From Polaribacter sp. (lineage in GTDB: Bacteria; Bacteroidota; Bacteroidia; Flavobacteriales; Flavobacteriaceae), in contig JAQWOW010000069.1 of assembly GCA_029245665.1 (NCBI GenBank), forward strand, positions 1 through 16,740: 16,740 bases of DNA. The letters are read 5' to 3'. Of the stretch, positions 5,787 to 14,917 are shown piece after piece. The translations under genes and the position numbers were made by a program. Position 1 is the first letter of the stretch. Each line of letters opens with the position of its first letter. The notes beneath the pieces are model-generated. The model worked only from the letters and a program-made list of their open reading frames with translations, was not told the origin of the DNA and searched no databases.

Positions 5787-8240
5787 TTAAAACAAACTTT
5801 TATATTTAATTGGGTTTGCTTCATGCATTATTTCATATATTTTTTCAAAAATATCTTCTGCCGAGGGTTTTGAGAAGTAATCTCCATCAGTTCCATAGGC
5901 GGTTCTATGAGCTTTAGCAGTTAAGGTAGCGGGTTTGCTATCTAAATATTTATAGCCATTCTGTTTTTCTATAATTTCCTGAAGAAGATATGCCGAAGCT
6001 CCGCCAGGAACGTCTTCATCAATGATTAGTAATTTATTTGTCTTCGCTAAACTTTTTAAACAGTCATGATTTAAATCAAAAGGAAGTAAACTTTGTGCAT
6101 CTATAATTTCAATGTTTATAGCCACTTGTTCTAGTTCTAAAGCAACCTTTTCAACAATCTTCAAAGTAGAGCCGTAAGAAACAACAGTTATATCTGTACC
6201 TTTTTTAACTGTTTCAACTTGTCCAATTGGTGTTTTAAATTCACCCAGATTTAAGGGTAATTCTTCTTTTAATCTGTATCCATTTAGGCATTCAATAACC
6301 AATGCAGGTTCGTCACCTTCTAATAATGTATTATAAAACCCTGCAGCCTTTGTCATATTTCTTGGAACTAAAACATGAATGCCTCTTACGTTATTTATGA
6401 TTCCTCCCATTGGCGAGCCTGCATGCCAAATTCCTTCTAATCTGTGGCCTCGTGTTCTAATGATCAGTGGTGCTTTTTGTTTCCCAAAAGTTCTGTAAAG
6501 AAGGGTGGCTAAATCATCACTCATAATTTGCAATGCATATAATAGGTAATCCAAGTATTGTATTTCTGCAATTGGTCTTAATCCCCTCATTGCTAGACCG
6601 ATACCTTGCCCAATTATTGTTGCCTCTCTAATGCCTGTATCAGAAACTCTTATTTCTCCGTATTTTTCTTGAAGTCCCTCAAGTCCTTGATTTACATCAC
6701 CTATTAAACCTGCGTCTTCACCGAAAATGATTACTTCTGGGTATTTTTTAAGTAGGGCGTCAAAATTGTCTCTCATGATAATCCTTGCGTCCACTAAAGC
6801 TTTCTTTTTAGTATAAAGCGGTTTTTTTTCTGAGACATTTATTGCGTTAAACTCTGATTGACTATTTAAGTGAGATGAGAATTTTTCTGAAGCATCTTTT
6901 AGAGATTCTTTGATGAAATTTTGAAGTAAAATTTTTTCTGTAAAGTCTTCGTCTTTAAGATAGCGTAGAGATTTTCTTGCTATTGATAAAACGTCTTTTC
7001 TACTGGGTTCAATAATGGATGCTAATTCTTTTTTATATTTGATAATGAAAGCCCTATTTTTACTTTTAACGGCAACTTTATCTAGTATTTGACAAGCGGT
7101 TGAAACTTCAAGCTTTATTTCATTTATAAATGCATTCCAGGCATTTCTTTTTGCAAGTACAACTTCTTTTTTTACTTCTTTTTCTAGTATGATAATTTCT
7201 TCTTCAGAATTGATAAAGCGTAAAACTTCTCCGCTTTCAGTTTCTAGTTCAAAGTCTAAAATCCAGTTTCGCATTTTAGTGATACAATCGTATTCTTTTT
7301 CCCAATTTAATCTTTCTTTTGTCTTGTATCTTTCATGAGATCCAGAGGTAGAATGCCCCTGAGGCTGAGTTAGTTCTTTTACATGAATAAGAACCGGAAC
7401 ATGTTCTTCTCTTGCAATTTTTGCAGCTTCGTTGTAGATGCCTATTAGTTGAACATAATCCCAACCATTGACAACAAAAATTTCATATCCCTCTTTGTCT
7501 TTTTCTCTTTGGAAACCTTTTAAAATTTCTGAAATACTTTCTTTTGTTGTTTGATGCTTTGCATGAACTGAAATTCCGTATTCATCATCCCAAACACTCA
7601 TTAAGATTGGAACTTGTAAAACACCAGCAGCGTTTATGGTTTCAAAAAATAAACCTTCGCTTGTGCTTGCGTTACCGATAGTGCCCCAAGCAACTTCATT
7701 TCCACTATTGGAAAATGTAGATTTATGATGAACGCTTTTTTCTGTTCTATAAATTTTTGAAGCTTGAGCTAATCCAAGTAATCGAGGCATTTGAGCGGCT
7801 GTTGGTGAAATGTCGGAGCTTGAGTTGTATTGTTTCGTTAAGTCTTTCCAAGAACCATCATCATTCAAGCTATGTGTTGCAAAATGACCGCCCATCTGTC
7901 TTCCAGCAGACATCGGGTCTGCTTTTATATCTGTATGAGCATACAAGGCTGCAAAGAATTGTTGTGCGGTTAATTCACCGATAGCCATCATGAATGTTTG
8001 ATCTCTGTAATAGCCAGACCTAAAATCTCCAATTTTGAATGCTTTTGCCATTGCTAGTTGCGGAATTTCTTTTCCGTCACCAAAAATCCCAAACTTGGCT
8101 TTGCCCGTAAGCACCTCTCTTCGCCCTAGTAAACTGCATTCTCTGCTGGTTTTAGCAATTTTGTAGTCGTTTAAAACTTCTGCTTTAAAATCCTCAAAAG
8201 AAATTTTTTGTTTATAAACTGTATGTTTTTCCTGCAGCAT
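5787..8240 (-). CDS. Fused alpha/beta E1 component of a branched-chain 2-oxoacid dehydrogenase
   Basis: The thiamine-diphosphate decarboxylase (E1) of a 2-oxoacid dehydrogenase complex, most likely acting on the keto acids of Leu, Ile and Val and passing the acyl group to a lipoyl E2 encoded elsewhere. The alpha part (about 30-330) shows GRQMGGHF (113-120), SSDISPTAAQMP, the ThDP motif GTIGNASTSEG...WDDEYGIS (186-224) and the loop GHSTSG (295-300). A helical segment without recognised motif (about 330-470) links it to the beta part (about 475-817), with FGEDA (506-510), RVSDTGIREA (531-540) and H606 in GIWHAGSPMG. The 817 residues are about 80-100 more than separate alpha plus beta chains, which fits the linker. 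In the metal site N190 and D219 replace the usual acid and Asn. It is likely monocistronic with its own promoter; no E2 or E3 gene is nearby. Confidence 0.9.
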   Translation of the reverse strand: MLQEKHTVYKQKISFEDFKAEVLNDYKIAKTSRECSLLGRREVLTGKAKFGIFGDGKEIPQLAMAKAFKIGDFRSGYYRDQTFMMAIGELTAQQFFAALYAHTDIKADPMSAGRQMGGHFATHSLNDDGSWKDLTKQYNSSSDISPTAAQMPRLLGLAQASKIYRTEKSVHHKSTFSNSGNEVAWGTIGNASTSEGLFFETINAAGVLQVPILMSVWDDEYGISVHAKHQTTKESISEILKGFQREKDKEGYEIFVVNGWDYVQLIGIYNEAAKIAREEHVPVLIHVKELTQPQGHSTSGSHERYKTKERLNWEKEYDCITKMRNWILDFELETESGEVLRFINSEEEIIILEKEVKKEVVLAKRNAWNAFINEIKLEVSTACQILDKVAVKSKNRAFIIKYKKELASIIEPSRKDVLSIARKSLRYLKDEDFTEKILLQNFIKESLKDASEKFSSHLNSQSEFNAINVSEKKPLYTKKKALVDARIIMRDNFDALLKKYPEVIIFGEDAGLIGDVNQGLEGLQEKYGEIRVSDTGIREATIIGQGIGLAMRGLRPIAEIQYLDYLLYALQIMSDDLATLLYRTFGKQKAPLIIRTRGHRLEGIWHAGSPMGGIINNVRGIHVLVPRNMTKAAGFYNTLLEGDEPALVIECLNGYRLKEELPLNLGEFKTPIGQVETVKKGTDITVVSYGSTLKIVEKVALELEQVAINIEIIDAQSLLPFDLNHDCLKSLAKTNKLLIIDEDVPGGASAYLLQEIIEKQNGYKYLDSKPATLTAKAHRTAYGTDGDYFSKPSAEDIFEKIYEIMHEANPIKYKSLF

Positions 8241-8263
8241 CTTTATTCATTTTTAGAGTGGGG

Positions 8264-8271
8264 CAAAGGTA
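8264..8271 (-). promoter_or_regulatory. -7 promoter element of the E1 gene
   Basis: The minus strand reads TACCTTTG followed by C, a perfect Bacteroidota -7 core, 23 nt before the ATG at 8240. The expected leader is about 17 bases. A perfect 9+2+9 inverted repeat (8285-8304) lies just upstream, where a -33 box or operator would be, but it is made only of A and T. Confidence 0.6.
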
Positions 8272-8394
8272 GTTTTTTTAGTTGATATTTAAAAATTTAA
8301 ATATTTATTAGCAATATCGTAATTTTTTAAACAAATAAGGCTTTTTTATTACAAATTATTCAATAATAATTAAAAGTATTAAAATTTAGTCAAT

Positions 8395-11208
8395 TTATAA
8401 AAAACCACGTCTAAAAAAGTTATAAATGGATCTCATATCTGCAGATAACGAAAATCTTATTTTCTGTGCATATGCTGTTTGAGATAACTCCCAACCATTA
8501 TTTGAGTAAATAGGAAAATAAATTTCAAAAATTTGATGCACAAAATTAAAACGAATTCCATTTTCATACCCAAAATAAACCGGTTTGCTTTTGTTTTTTA
8601 AAAAAGCAACATCGTTGTAAAATTCAACCCATCTCCATAACCCAATACTCGAATTCGTTGAAATCATAAACTGATTTGCAAACCTTGTTGGAAGCACAGA
8701 TTTAAAACCACCTTCAGTTATGATATATTGTTGACTAAATAAACCTGTGCTTTCAGATCTTCCTAGGTAATTTAATTCAAACAAGTAATCATTACTTCTA
8801 TCAAGCCCAAAACTGAAATAGTCACCTGAGGTTTCGTTGTTTAGAAAGGTACCGGCAAAAAGTCTAAAATCTAATTGTGTATTAGATGAAGTTAGTTTTC
8901 TAAATCTAAGGTCTACTTGTGCTTTGGAGAATTTTTTACCAAATTCTGCACCAAAACGATATCTGAATTCTTTTATTATGTTCGGATTTGTGTAATTGTA
9001 ACTTAAGCTTACAACACTATAATTATCTTGAGCTGTTTGAATTGTATTGGCGGCGACCTCTTTGTTAATATGAATTAATTTTGCTCTAAAAGACTCTGAA
9101 GTTGCATCTCTTAACGTTTTTCTTTTAAAAAAAATATTTACATAAGGTATAAATGAATTATAGGATAAGTTAGGAGCATAATCTGAGGTGATTCCTTCAA
9201 GGCCGTATGCAATTTTATAAATTTTTGTCTTTTCAAAAAACTGATTGTATAGTAGAGAAAATTTCCCGACAAATGTTTTGCTTTTTGTTGCAAGATATGG
9301 AGATACTTTAAATTCAAAGTTTCTTCTTATAAGAGGTTTGTTGTGTAAATTTACTCCAAGAATTAATCCGTTATAAAAATTATAATTGACACTTGGTTGA
9401 TAAAATAGCTGATTAAAATTGGGGTCATTGATGTCTTTAAAAAAAGAGAGTTTTATAGGTTTATTAAATAATTTTTTATCAATTTTTTTCCAATTATCAA
9501 GGGTGTTAAGTTCTGGGTATAAATTTTCATAATTTAATACAAATGTGTCGTAGTCACCTTTTTTAAATTTAATAGTTTTAGAACTGTCTATATCAGAAAC
9601 CCACTTTTTAAATTTAATATTTTTGTCTTTAAGTACATAAATAGCAAAGGGTGATGTTGTATTTCTTTTGTTTTTTACAGTTACAGATATACTGTCTTTT
9701 TCTTTTATTATTTCTTCAATTGTATGATCTATTTTTTTAGTTGTTTTTAGAAATTCATCAAAAAACCAATCTAGATTTTTAGTAGTTTTTGAAGAAAGTA
9801 ATTGTTTAAATTTAGCACTAGAAATAATTTTTAATTGATTATTCTGATAGAATTCTTTAATTGTTTTATTTACAATTCTCTCTCCTAAATATCCTTTTAG
9901 AAACCGAAGTCCTAATCCTGCTTTGTATTTGTTAACAATTTTTCTATTGAAATTTGATAAAGAGTCAGCTGATGTAGTAAGTGCTTGATCTAAAAATTCA
10001 CGTGCTGTAAATTCATACACAAGAGGGTATTTGTCATTAAATTTTAACTTGGAGAAATTGAATTTTTTTAATAGCCAAGAATCTGAAGCGTTTCCTAAAA
10101 GCTTAATTTCTGGGTAAAATTCTTCTATATATTGAATCATTAAATAATTCTGAATTCCATCTAATAACCAGTGGTCTTTTCTCTTGTTTAGTAGTATAGT
10201 GTTTTCAATATATCTTTTTGTCAATGCTTTAAAAATAGTGATATCCCATTTAAAAGTATCAGAAAAAGGACGCAAAAATTTAGGGAGCTGATTTAAGCCA
10301 AAGATTGGGTTTTTATTCTGTGTGGCCTTGTCTATGTATATTTCAAAATACGGATATTTACCTAGGTGTTTTTCTAAAAAAAGGACCTCTCTATTTAAAA
10401 TGTCTGTTGTTAAGTTAAAGTCTAATTCCTCTGAAAAAACATCAGTTCGTATGGAAACTGTTTTTGTTTTAAATGTTCTTAATTGTGATTTTTTTTTAAT
10501 TCCTAGAATCACATCTTTTTTATTGATTCCAACTAATTGGTAACAATTTTTACGATCTTGTTTCTCAGTCTTATGTTGAAGTAAATTAGATTCAATAACA
10601 TAGCCTTTAGGAACTTCAATATCTATCTTAAAGTCAGTTTTATTCTCGTATAAATCATCTAAATTTAAGTTACTCATTAGTTGCCAGCCATTCTGATAAA
10701 TTGCTGGCGTCAAATACCAATTTCTTAGATGATATCCATTTTTACTTTTACCATAATTTGTAAAACGCGCACTTGGTATTTTTACGATATATGAGGCTAC
10801 TATTTTAATCTTTGAATTTGGTGATAGAGGTTTATTGAGAAAAATTTCCAAAATATCTGCCCTATTGTTTAGTTGTTTAAAATTTGAACTTTCAAAATCA
10901 ACAGTCATGCTTTTGATGATTGAAGACCCTAATTCTTTTTCTTTGGCAAAGTATAAATCTTTTTTAAAGTCTTTGATAAATCTTTTAAACAAAGGTGTTT
11001 TTTTGTCCCTGTAACTATTTGCCCAATTATGAAGAAAGATACTTGTTAAAATCGAATCTGAAGTATTATGAAAGATAATTTCTTGCTCAATTCTTAACAC
11101 ATCTTTTCCGGAATCTAAGACAGACTTTATATGGATAGAATTCTGTTGAGAATAGAGAAGAGGATAGGCTAAGAAGCAGAATAATATGATGTAACTATGT
11201 TTTCTCAA
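8395..11208 (-). CDS. M1-peptidase-like protein without zinc ligands, with C-terminal outer-membrane barrel
   Basis: A 937-residue exported protein. A signal peptide (1-20, cleavage near LYSQ) precedes an M1-aminopeptidase-like N-terminal beta domain (about 22-250; HNTSDSILTSIFLHNWANSYRD-type start, positions 47-68) and a catalytic-domain scaffold (about 265-500) ending in LDWFFDEFLKTT (479-490). The HExxH site aligns with K327-A-L-T-K331 and the third ligand, 18 residues on, with D350 in HWLLDGI; the GAMEN-type exopeptidase loop is GLNQLP (304-309). The enzyme should therefore not bind zinc in the M1 way. From about 600 the sequence alternates aromatic/polar strands typical of an outer-membrane barrel and ends in FFRRGFL. 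The start is a TTG at 11206-11208, forced by an in-frame TAA just before it; no ATG fits the signal peptide. Its function is unknown; binding or surface assembly is possible. Confidence 0.8.
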   Translation of the reverse strand: MRKHSYIILFCFLAYPLLYSQQNSIHIKSVLDSGKDVLRIEQEIIFHNTSDSILTSIFLHNWANSYRDKKTPLFKRFIKDFKKDLYFAKEKELGSSIIKSMTVDFESSNFKQLNNRADILEIFLNKPLSPNSKIKIVASYIVKIPSARFTNYGKSKNGYHLRNWYLTPAIYQNGWQLMSNLNLDDLYENKTDFKIDIEVPKGYVIESNLLQHKTEKQDRKNCYQLVGINKKDVILGIKKKSQLRTFKTKTVSIRTDVFSEELDFNLTTDILNREVLFLEKHLGKYPYFEIYIDKATQNKNPIFGLNQLPKFLRPFSDTFKWDITIFKALTKRYIENTILLNKRKDHWLLDGIQNYLMIQYIEEFYPEIKLLGNASDSWLLKKFNFSKLKFNDKYPLVYEFTAREFLDQALTTSADSLSNFNRKIVNKYKAGLGLRFLKGYLGERIVNKTIKEFYQNNQLKIISSAKFKQLLSSKTTKNLDWFFDEFLKTTKKIDHTIEEIIKEKDSISVTVKNKRNTTSPFAIYVLKDKNIKFKKWVSDIDSSKTIKFKKGDYDTFVLNYENLYPELNTLDNWKKIDKKLFNKPIKLSFFKDINDPNFNQLFYQPSVNYNFYNGLILGVNLHNKPLIRRNFEFKVSPYLATKSKTFVGKFSLLYNQFFEKTKIYKIAYGLEGITSDYAPNLSYNSFIPYVNIFFKRKTLRDATSESFRAKLIHINKEVAANTIQTAQDNYSVVSLSYNYTNPNIIKEFRYRFGAEFGKKFSKAQVDLRFRKLTSSNTQLDFRLFAGTFLNNETSGDYFSFGLDRSNDYLFELNYLGRSESTGLFSQQYIITEGGFKSVLPTRFANQFMISTNSSIGLWRWVEFYNDVAFLKNKSKPVYFGYENGIRFNFVHQIFEIYFPIYSNNGWELSQTAYAQKIRFSLSADMRSIYNFFRRGFL

Positions 11209-11310
11209 TTATTATTTTTTCTAATAAATTTTTACCTTTAGAAAACCTATAATAGTAAAATTCTTATATGAATAAACTAAGGAAAGATAACTCCAATTTT
11301 TTTTTAAGTT

Positions 11311-12018
11311 TTAGAAATTTGGTTTTAATTGATATTTAGAATAAAATTTATTTAAATGTTCAATTGCCTCATTTGCAGTATCAACAACTCTGAATAATTT
11401 TAAATCTTTTTCTGAAATATTTCCCTCTTCTAAAAGAGTGTTTTTTATCCAATCCATTAAACCTCCCCAAAACTTACTGCCCACTAGTACAATTGGAAAA
11501 CGTCCTATTTTATTGGTTTGAATTAGAGTTATTGCTTCAAAAAGTTCATCAAGGGTACCAAATCCTCCAGGCATAACAATAAAACCTTGTGAATATTTTA
11601 CAAACATTACTTTTCTAACGAAAAAATAATCGAACTCTAAATTTTTGTCACTGTCGATCCAAGGATTGTAATGTTGTTCAAAAGGCAATTCTATATTTAA
11701 TCCAACAGAGGTTCCTTTTCCCCTGCTAGCTCCTTTGTTACCAGCTTCCATAATTCCTGGACCACCGCCAGTAATAACACCATAACCATTTTGTGTTAAT
11801 TCATAAGCAATTTCTTCTGCTAATTTATAATAAGGGTCTTCTGGTTTTGTTCTTGCAGAACCAAATATTGATACAGAGGGTCCGATTTTACTAAGTTTTT
11901 CGTATCCTTCAACAAATTCTGCCATAATCTTAAATATGGCCCAAGAGTCGTTTGTTTTAATTTCATTCCATGTTTTTGGCTGAAATTTTTCTTTTATTTT
12001 TCTGTCGTCATTCATCAT
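11311..12018 (-). CDS. LOG-family protein (nucleoside 5'-monophosphate phosphoribohydrolase, TIGR00730-like)
   Basis: A Rossmann-like enzyme of the LONELY GUY family, predicted to split nucleoside monophosphates such as AMP (or cytokinin-like derivatives) into base and ribose 5-phosphate. The 235 residues include SIFGSARTKPEDPYY (50-64), GYGVITGGGPGIMEAGNKGA (78-97), FFVRKVMFVKYS (132-143) with the conserved Arg-Lys, and the signature PGGFGTLDE (150-158). The N-terminal helix (about 15-45) is the short extension seen in the longer bacterial members. Two adjacent ATGs (12018, 12015) make the start uncertain by one codon. It lies 44 nt behind uvrA and may be read from the same transcript. The cellular role is probably nucleotide salvage or clean-up; the substrate cannot be read from the sequence. 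Confidence 0.9.
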   Translation of the reverse strand: MMNDDRKIKEKFQPKTWNEIKTNDSWAIFKIMAEFVEGYEKLSKIGPSVSIFGSARTKPEDPYYKLAEEIAYELTQNGYGVITGGGPGIMEAGNKGASRGKGTSVGLNIELPFEQHYNPWIDSDKNLEFDYFFVRKVMFVKYSQGFIVMPGGFGTLDELFEAITLIQTNKIGRFPIVLVGSKFWGGLMDWIKNTLLEEGNISEKDLKLFRVVDTANEAIEHLNKFYSKYQLKPNF

Positions 12019-12062
12019 ATTTTTTTATTATTAATGTCTTAAATTCCTGGAAAATTAGTTTA

Positions 12063-14885
12063 CTAAAGTAATTCTTTTTTCAAAAACTTTGCTGTATAAC
12101 TAGTTTTATGTCTTGCAATTTCTTCTGGAGTACCTTTGCATAGAATTTTTCCGCCTTTTTTTCCACCTTCCATACCAATATCAATAATAAAATCTGATAA
12201 TTTTACTACATCTAAATTATGTTCAATAATTAATACGGTATTTCCTTTATTGGCTAGTTTGTTAAGAACCTCCATTAAAACTCTAATGTCTTCAAAGTGA
12301 AGTCCCGTTGTAGGTTCATCTAATATATAAAAAGTGTTGCCAGTATCTCTTTTTGAGAGTTCTGTGGCTAATTTTATTCTTTGAGCTTCACCTCCAGAAA
12401 GTGTTGTAGATCTTTGCCCTAAAGTAATATATCCTAGGCCAACATCTTTAATCATTTTCAGTTTTCTATGAATTTTTGGTATATTTTTAAAAAATTCTGA
12501 TGCATCTTCAATTGTCATATTTAAAATGTCAGAAATCGATTTTCCTTTGTAACGTATTTCTAAAGTTTCTCTATTAAAACGTTTTCCTTGGCATGTTTCG
12601 CACTCTACATATACATCAGGTAAAAAATTCATTTCTATGACTCTAACTCCACCACCTTGGCAAGTTTCACAGCGTCCACCTTTTACATTGAAAGAGAACC
12701 TACCTGGTTTATATCCCCGAATTGCGGCTTCGGGTGTTTTTGCAAATAAATTTCGAATTTCACTGAAAGTTCCTGTATATGTTGCCGGGTTTGAACGTGG
12801 TGTTCTGCCAATTGGAGATTGGTCAATATCGATTACTTTGTCTATATGTTCCAAGCCTTCAATTTTTTTGTAAGGCATTGGTTTTTTTACACCTCTATAT
12901 ATATGGGCATTTAAAATAGGATACAAAGTTTCATTTATTAATGTTGATTTGCCGCTACCAGAGACACCTGTAACACAAATCATTTTGCCTAAAGGAAACT
13001 CAACAGAAACATTTTTTAAATTATTACCAGTTGCTCCTTTGAGTTTGATATATTTCCCCGTTCCTTCGCGTCGTTTTTTAGGAATCTTAATTTCTTTTCT
13101 ACCTGTTAAATAATCCCCTGTTAAAGTATGTTGTTTTTTTAAATCTTGAAAAGTTCCTGCACTCACAATTTCACCTCCATGTCTTCCTGCCCCTGGACCA
13201 ATGTCAAATACAAAATCTGCGTGTTCAATCATATCTTTATCATGTTCAACTACTAAAACGGAGTTTCCAATATCTCTTAATTTCACTAAAGAATCTATGA
13301 GTTTTTTATTGTCACGTTGGTGCAATCCAATACTTGGTTCGTCTAAAATGTAAAGAACTCCCACTAATTGCGACCCAATTTGAGTAGCTAAACGGATTCT
13401 TTGAGCTTCTCCACCAGAAAGCGATTTTGAGGTTCTATCAAGCGTTAAATAATCTAAGCCAACATCAACCAAAAATTGAATTCTAGTTTTAATTTCTTTT
13501 ACTATTTCTGATGCAATTGTAAGTTGTTTTTTTGATAAGTTTTTTTCAATATTTTGAAACCAATTCGCTAATTCAGTAATATCCATTTGTGCTAAATCAC
13601 TAATGTTTTTTGTGGTGATTTTAAAATGAAGTGCTTCTTTTTTTAATCTTTTTCCATTGCAATCAGTGCAACTGACTTCATCCATGAAGCCTTTTGCCCA
13701 TCGTTTTATAGAGGAACTTTCTGCGTTTCTATATTGATTTGTTATGAAAGCTATAATTCCTTCGAATTCAATTTTATAATTTCTGGTAACACCTACCGTT
13801 TTAGATTCAATCTCAAAAGATTCATTTCCACCATTTAAAATAATCTCTAAAGCTTCTTTTGGGATGTCTCTTACAGCATCCGTAAGTTTAAATTTATAGC
13901 GCTCAGCAATGTTTTGAAGTTGTTTAAAAATCCAACTGCTTTTTTGTTCGCCCAAAGGTATAATTCCTCCATTTTTAATAGAAATACTTTCATCTGGAAT
14001 GACTTTTTTTAAGTTGATCTCATTCGTTACCCCTAGGCCATTACATTTATTGCATGCGCCTTTTGGTGAGTTAAAAGAAAAGGTGTTTGGTTCTGGATTT
14101 GGATATGCAATTCCGGATGTTGGACACATTAGTTCTCTACTAAAATAACGTGGATTATTATCCTCAATATCAATAACCATCATAATGTTATTGCCAGAAT
14201 ACAATGCAGTTTTTATGGTTTCTTCAAGTCTTTTTTCTGCAGATTCATTGACAAATAGTCTGTCAATAACCACCTCAATATCATGCGTTTTATAACGATC
14301 CAAACGCATTCCTTTTTCAATCTCTTTTATTTCTCCGTTTACACGAACTCGTAAAAAACCTTGTTTCGAAATTTGTTCGAAAAGCTCACGATAATGTCCT
14401 TTTCTAGATTTAATTAGAGGAGCTAAGACTGCAATTTTTCTGTTGGCAAAATCTTGTAAGATAAGTTGTTTAATTTGTTCATCAGTGTAACTTACCATCT
14501 TTTCTCCTGTATTAAAAGAATAGGCGTCTGCAGCTCTTGCAAACAATAACCTTAAAAAATCATAAATTTCTGTAATTGTTCCAACGGTAGAGCGCGGGCT
14601 TTTGTTTGTAGTTTTTTGTTCAATAGAGATTACGGGAGAAAGACCATCAATTTTATCAACGTCGGGTCTCTCTAACCCCCCTAAAAACTGTCTAGCATAT
14701 GCGGAAAATGTTTCAATATAACGTCTTTGACCTTCTGCATAGATAGTATCAAAAGCTAATGAAGATTTTCCACTCCCACTTAAGCCAGTAATGACTACTA
14801 GTTTTTCACGGGGTATTTTTACATCAATATTTTTTAAGTTATGAGCTCTTGCTCCGAAAACTTCTATATATTCTTGGTCTTTCAA
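12063..14885 (-). CDS. uvrA: UvrABC system protein A (excision repair damage sensor)
   Basis: The dimeric ABC ATPase that finds DNA lesions and loads UvrB. From the TTG at 14885 it has 940 residues. Both nucleotide sites are complete: Walker A GLSGSGKS (34-41) and GVSGSGKS (640-647), signatures SLSGGEAQR (488-496) and TLSGGEAQR (828-836), Walker B Asp-Glu at 515-516 and 856-857. The C-terminal zinc module has C739, C742, C762 and C765; another CxxC is at 406/409. In the first zinc module C254, C278 and C281 remain but the fourth position is S257. No ATG is available: TTG codons occur at 14927, 14912 and 14885. I prefer 14885 (KDQEYIEVFGARAHNL) because a perfect -7 box lies inside the longer versions; the longest form would be 954 residues. 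Confidence 0.96.
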   Translation of the reverse strand: MKDQEYIEVFGARAHNLKNIDVKIPREKLVVITGLSGSGKSSLAFDTIYAEGQRRYIETFSAYARQFLGGLERPDVDKIDGLSPVISIEQKTTNKSPRSTVGTITEIYDFLRLLFARAADAYSFNTGEKMVSYTDEQIKQLILQDFANRKIAVLAPLIKSRKGHYRELFEQISKQGFLRVRVNGEIKEIEKGMRLDRYKTHDIEVVIDRLFVNESAEKRLEETIKTALYSGNNIMMVIDIEDNNPRYFSRELMCPTSGIAYPNPEPNTFSFNSPKGACNKCNGLGVTNEINLKKVIPDESISIKNGGIIPLGEQKSSWIFKQLQNIAERYKFKLTDAVRDIPKEALEIILNGGNESFEIESKTVGVTRNYKIEFEGIIAFITNQYRNAESSSIKRWAKGFMDEVSCTDCNGKRLKKEALHFKITTKNISDLAQMDITELANWFQNIEKNLSKKQLTIASEIVKEIKTRIQFLVDVGLDYLTLDRTSKSLSGGEAQRIRLATQIGSQLVGVLYILDEPSIGLHQRDNKKLIDSLVKLRDIGNSVLVVEHDKDMIEHADFVFDIGPGAGRHGGEIVSAGTFQDLKKQHTLTGDYLTGRKEIKIPKKRREGTGKYIKLKGATGNNLKNVSVEFPLGKMICVTGVSGSGKSTLINETLYPILNAHIYRGVKKPMPYKKIEGLEHIDKVIDIDQSPIGRTPRSNPATYTGTFSEIRNLFAKTPEAAIRGYKPGRFSFNVKGGRCETCQGGGVRVIEMNFLPDVYVECETCQGKRFNRETLEIRYKGKSISDILNMTIEDASEFFKNIPKIHRKLKMIKDVGLGYITLGQRSTTLSGGEAQRIKLATELSKRDTGNTFYILDEPTTGLHFEDIRVLMEVLNKLANKGNTVLIIEHNLDVVKLSDFIIDIGMEGGKKGGKILCKGTPEEIARHKTSYTAKFLKKELL

Positions 14886-14909
14886 ATGAGGAGTTTTTTT
14901 TGGAAAACG

Positions 14910-14917
14910 CAAAGTTA
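14910..14917 (-). promoter_or_regulatory. -7 promoter element of uvrA
   Basis: The minus strand reads TAACTTTG followed by C, a perfect TAnnTTTG core 24 nt before the TTG at 14885. It falls within the reading frame of the longer uvrA versions and so argues for the short start. I see no LexA-type box next to it. Confidence 0.5.

Noticed and set aside
8354..8371. Hairpin AATTATT-ATTG-AATAATT after the M1-like gene as a terminator
   Set aside because: The stem has no G:C pair, and on the minus strand it is followed by TGTAATAAAAAA rather than a T-run, so an intrinsic terminator is not supported.
10150..10330. Sequencing error or frameshift as the cause of the lost zinc site in the M1-like protein
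   Set aside because: The frame is continuous through the region, and the flanking M1-like blocks and the exact 18-residue spacing are kept, which a frameshift would disrupt.
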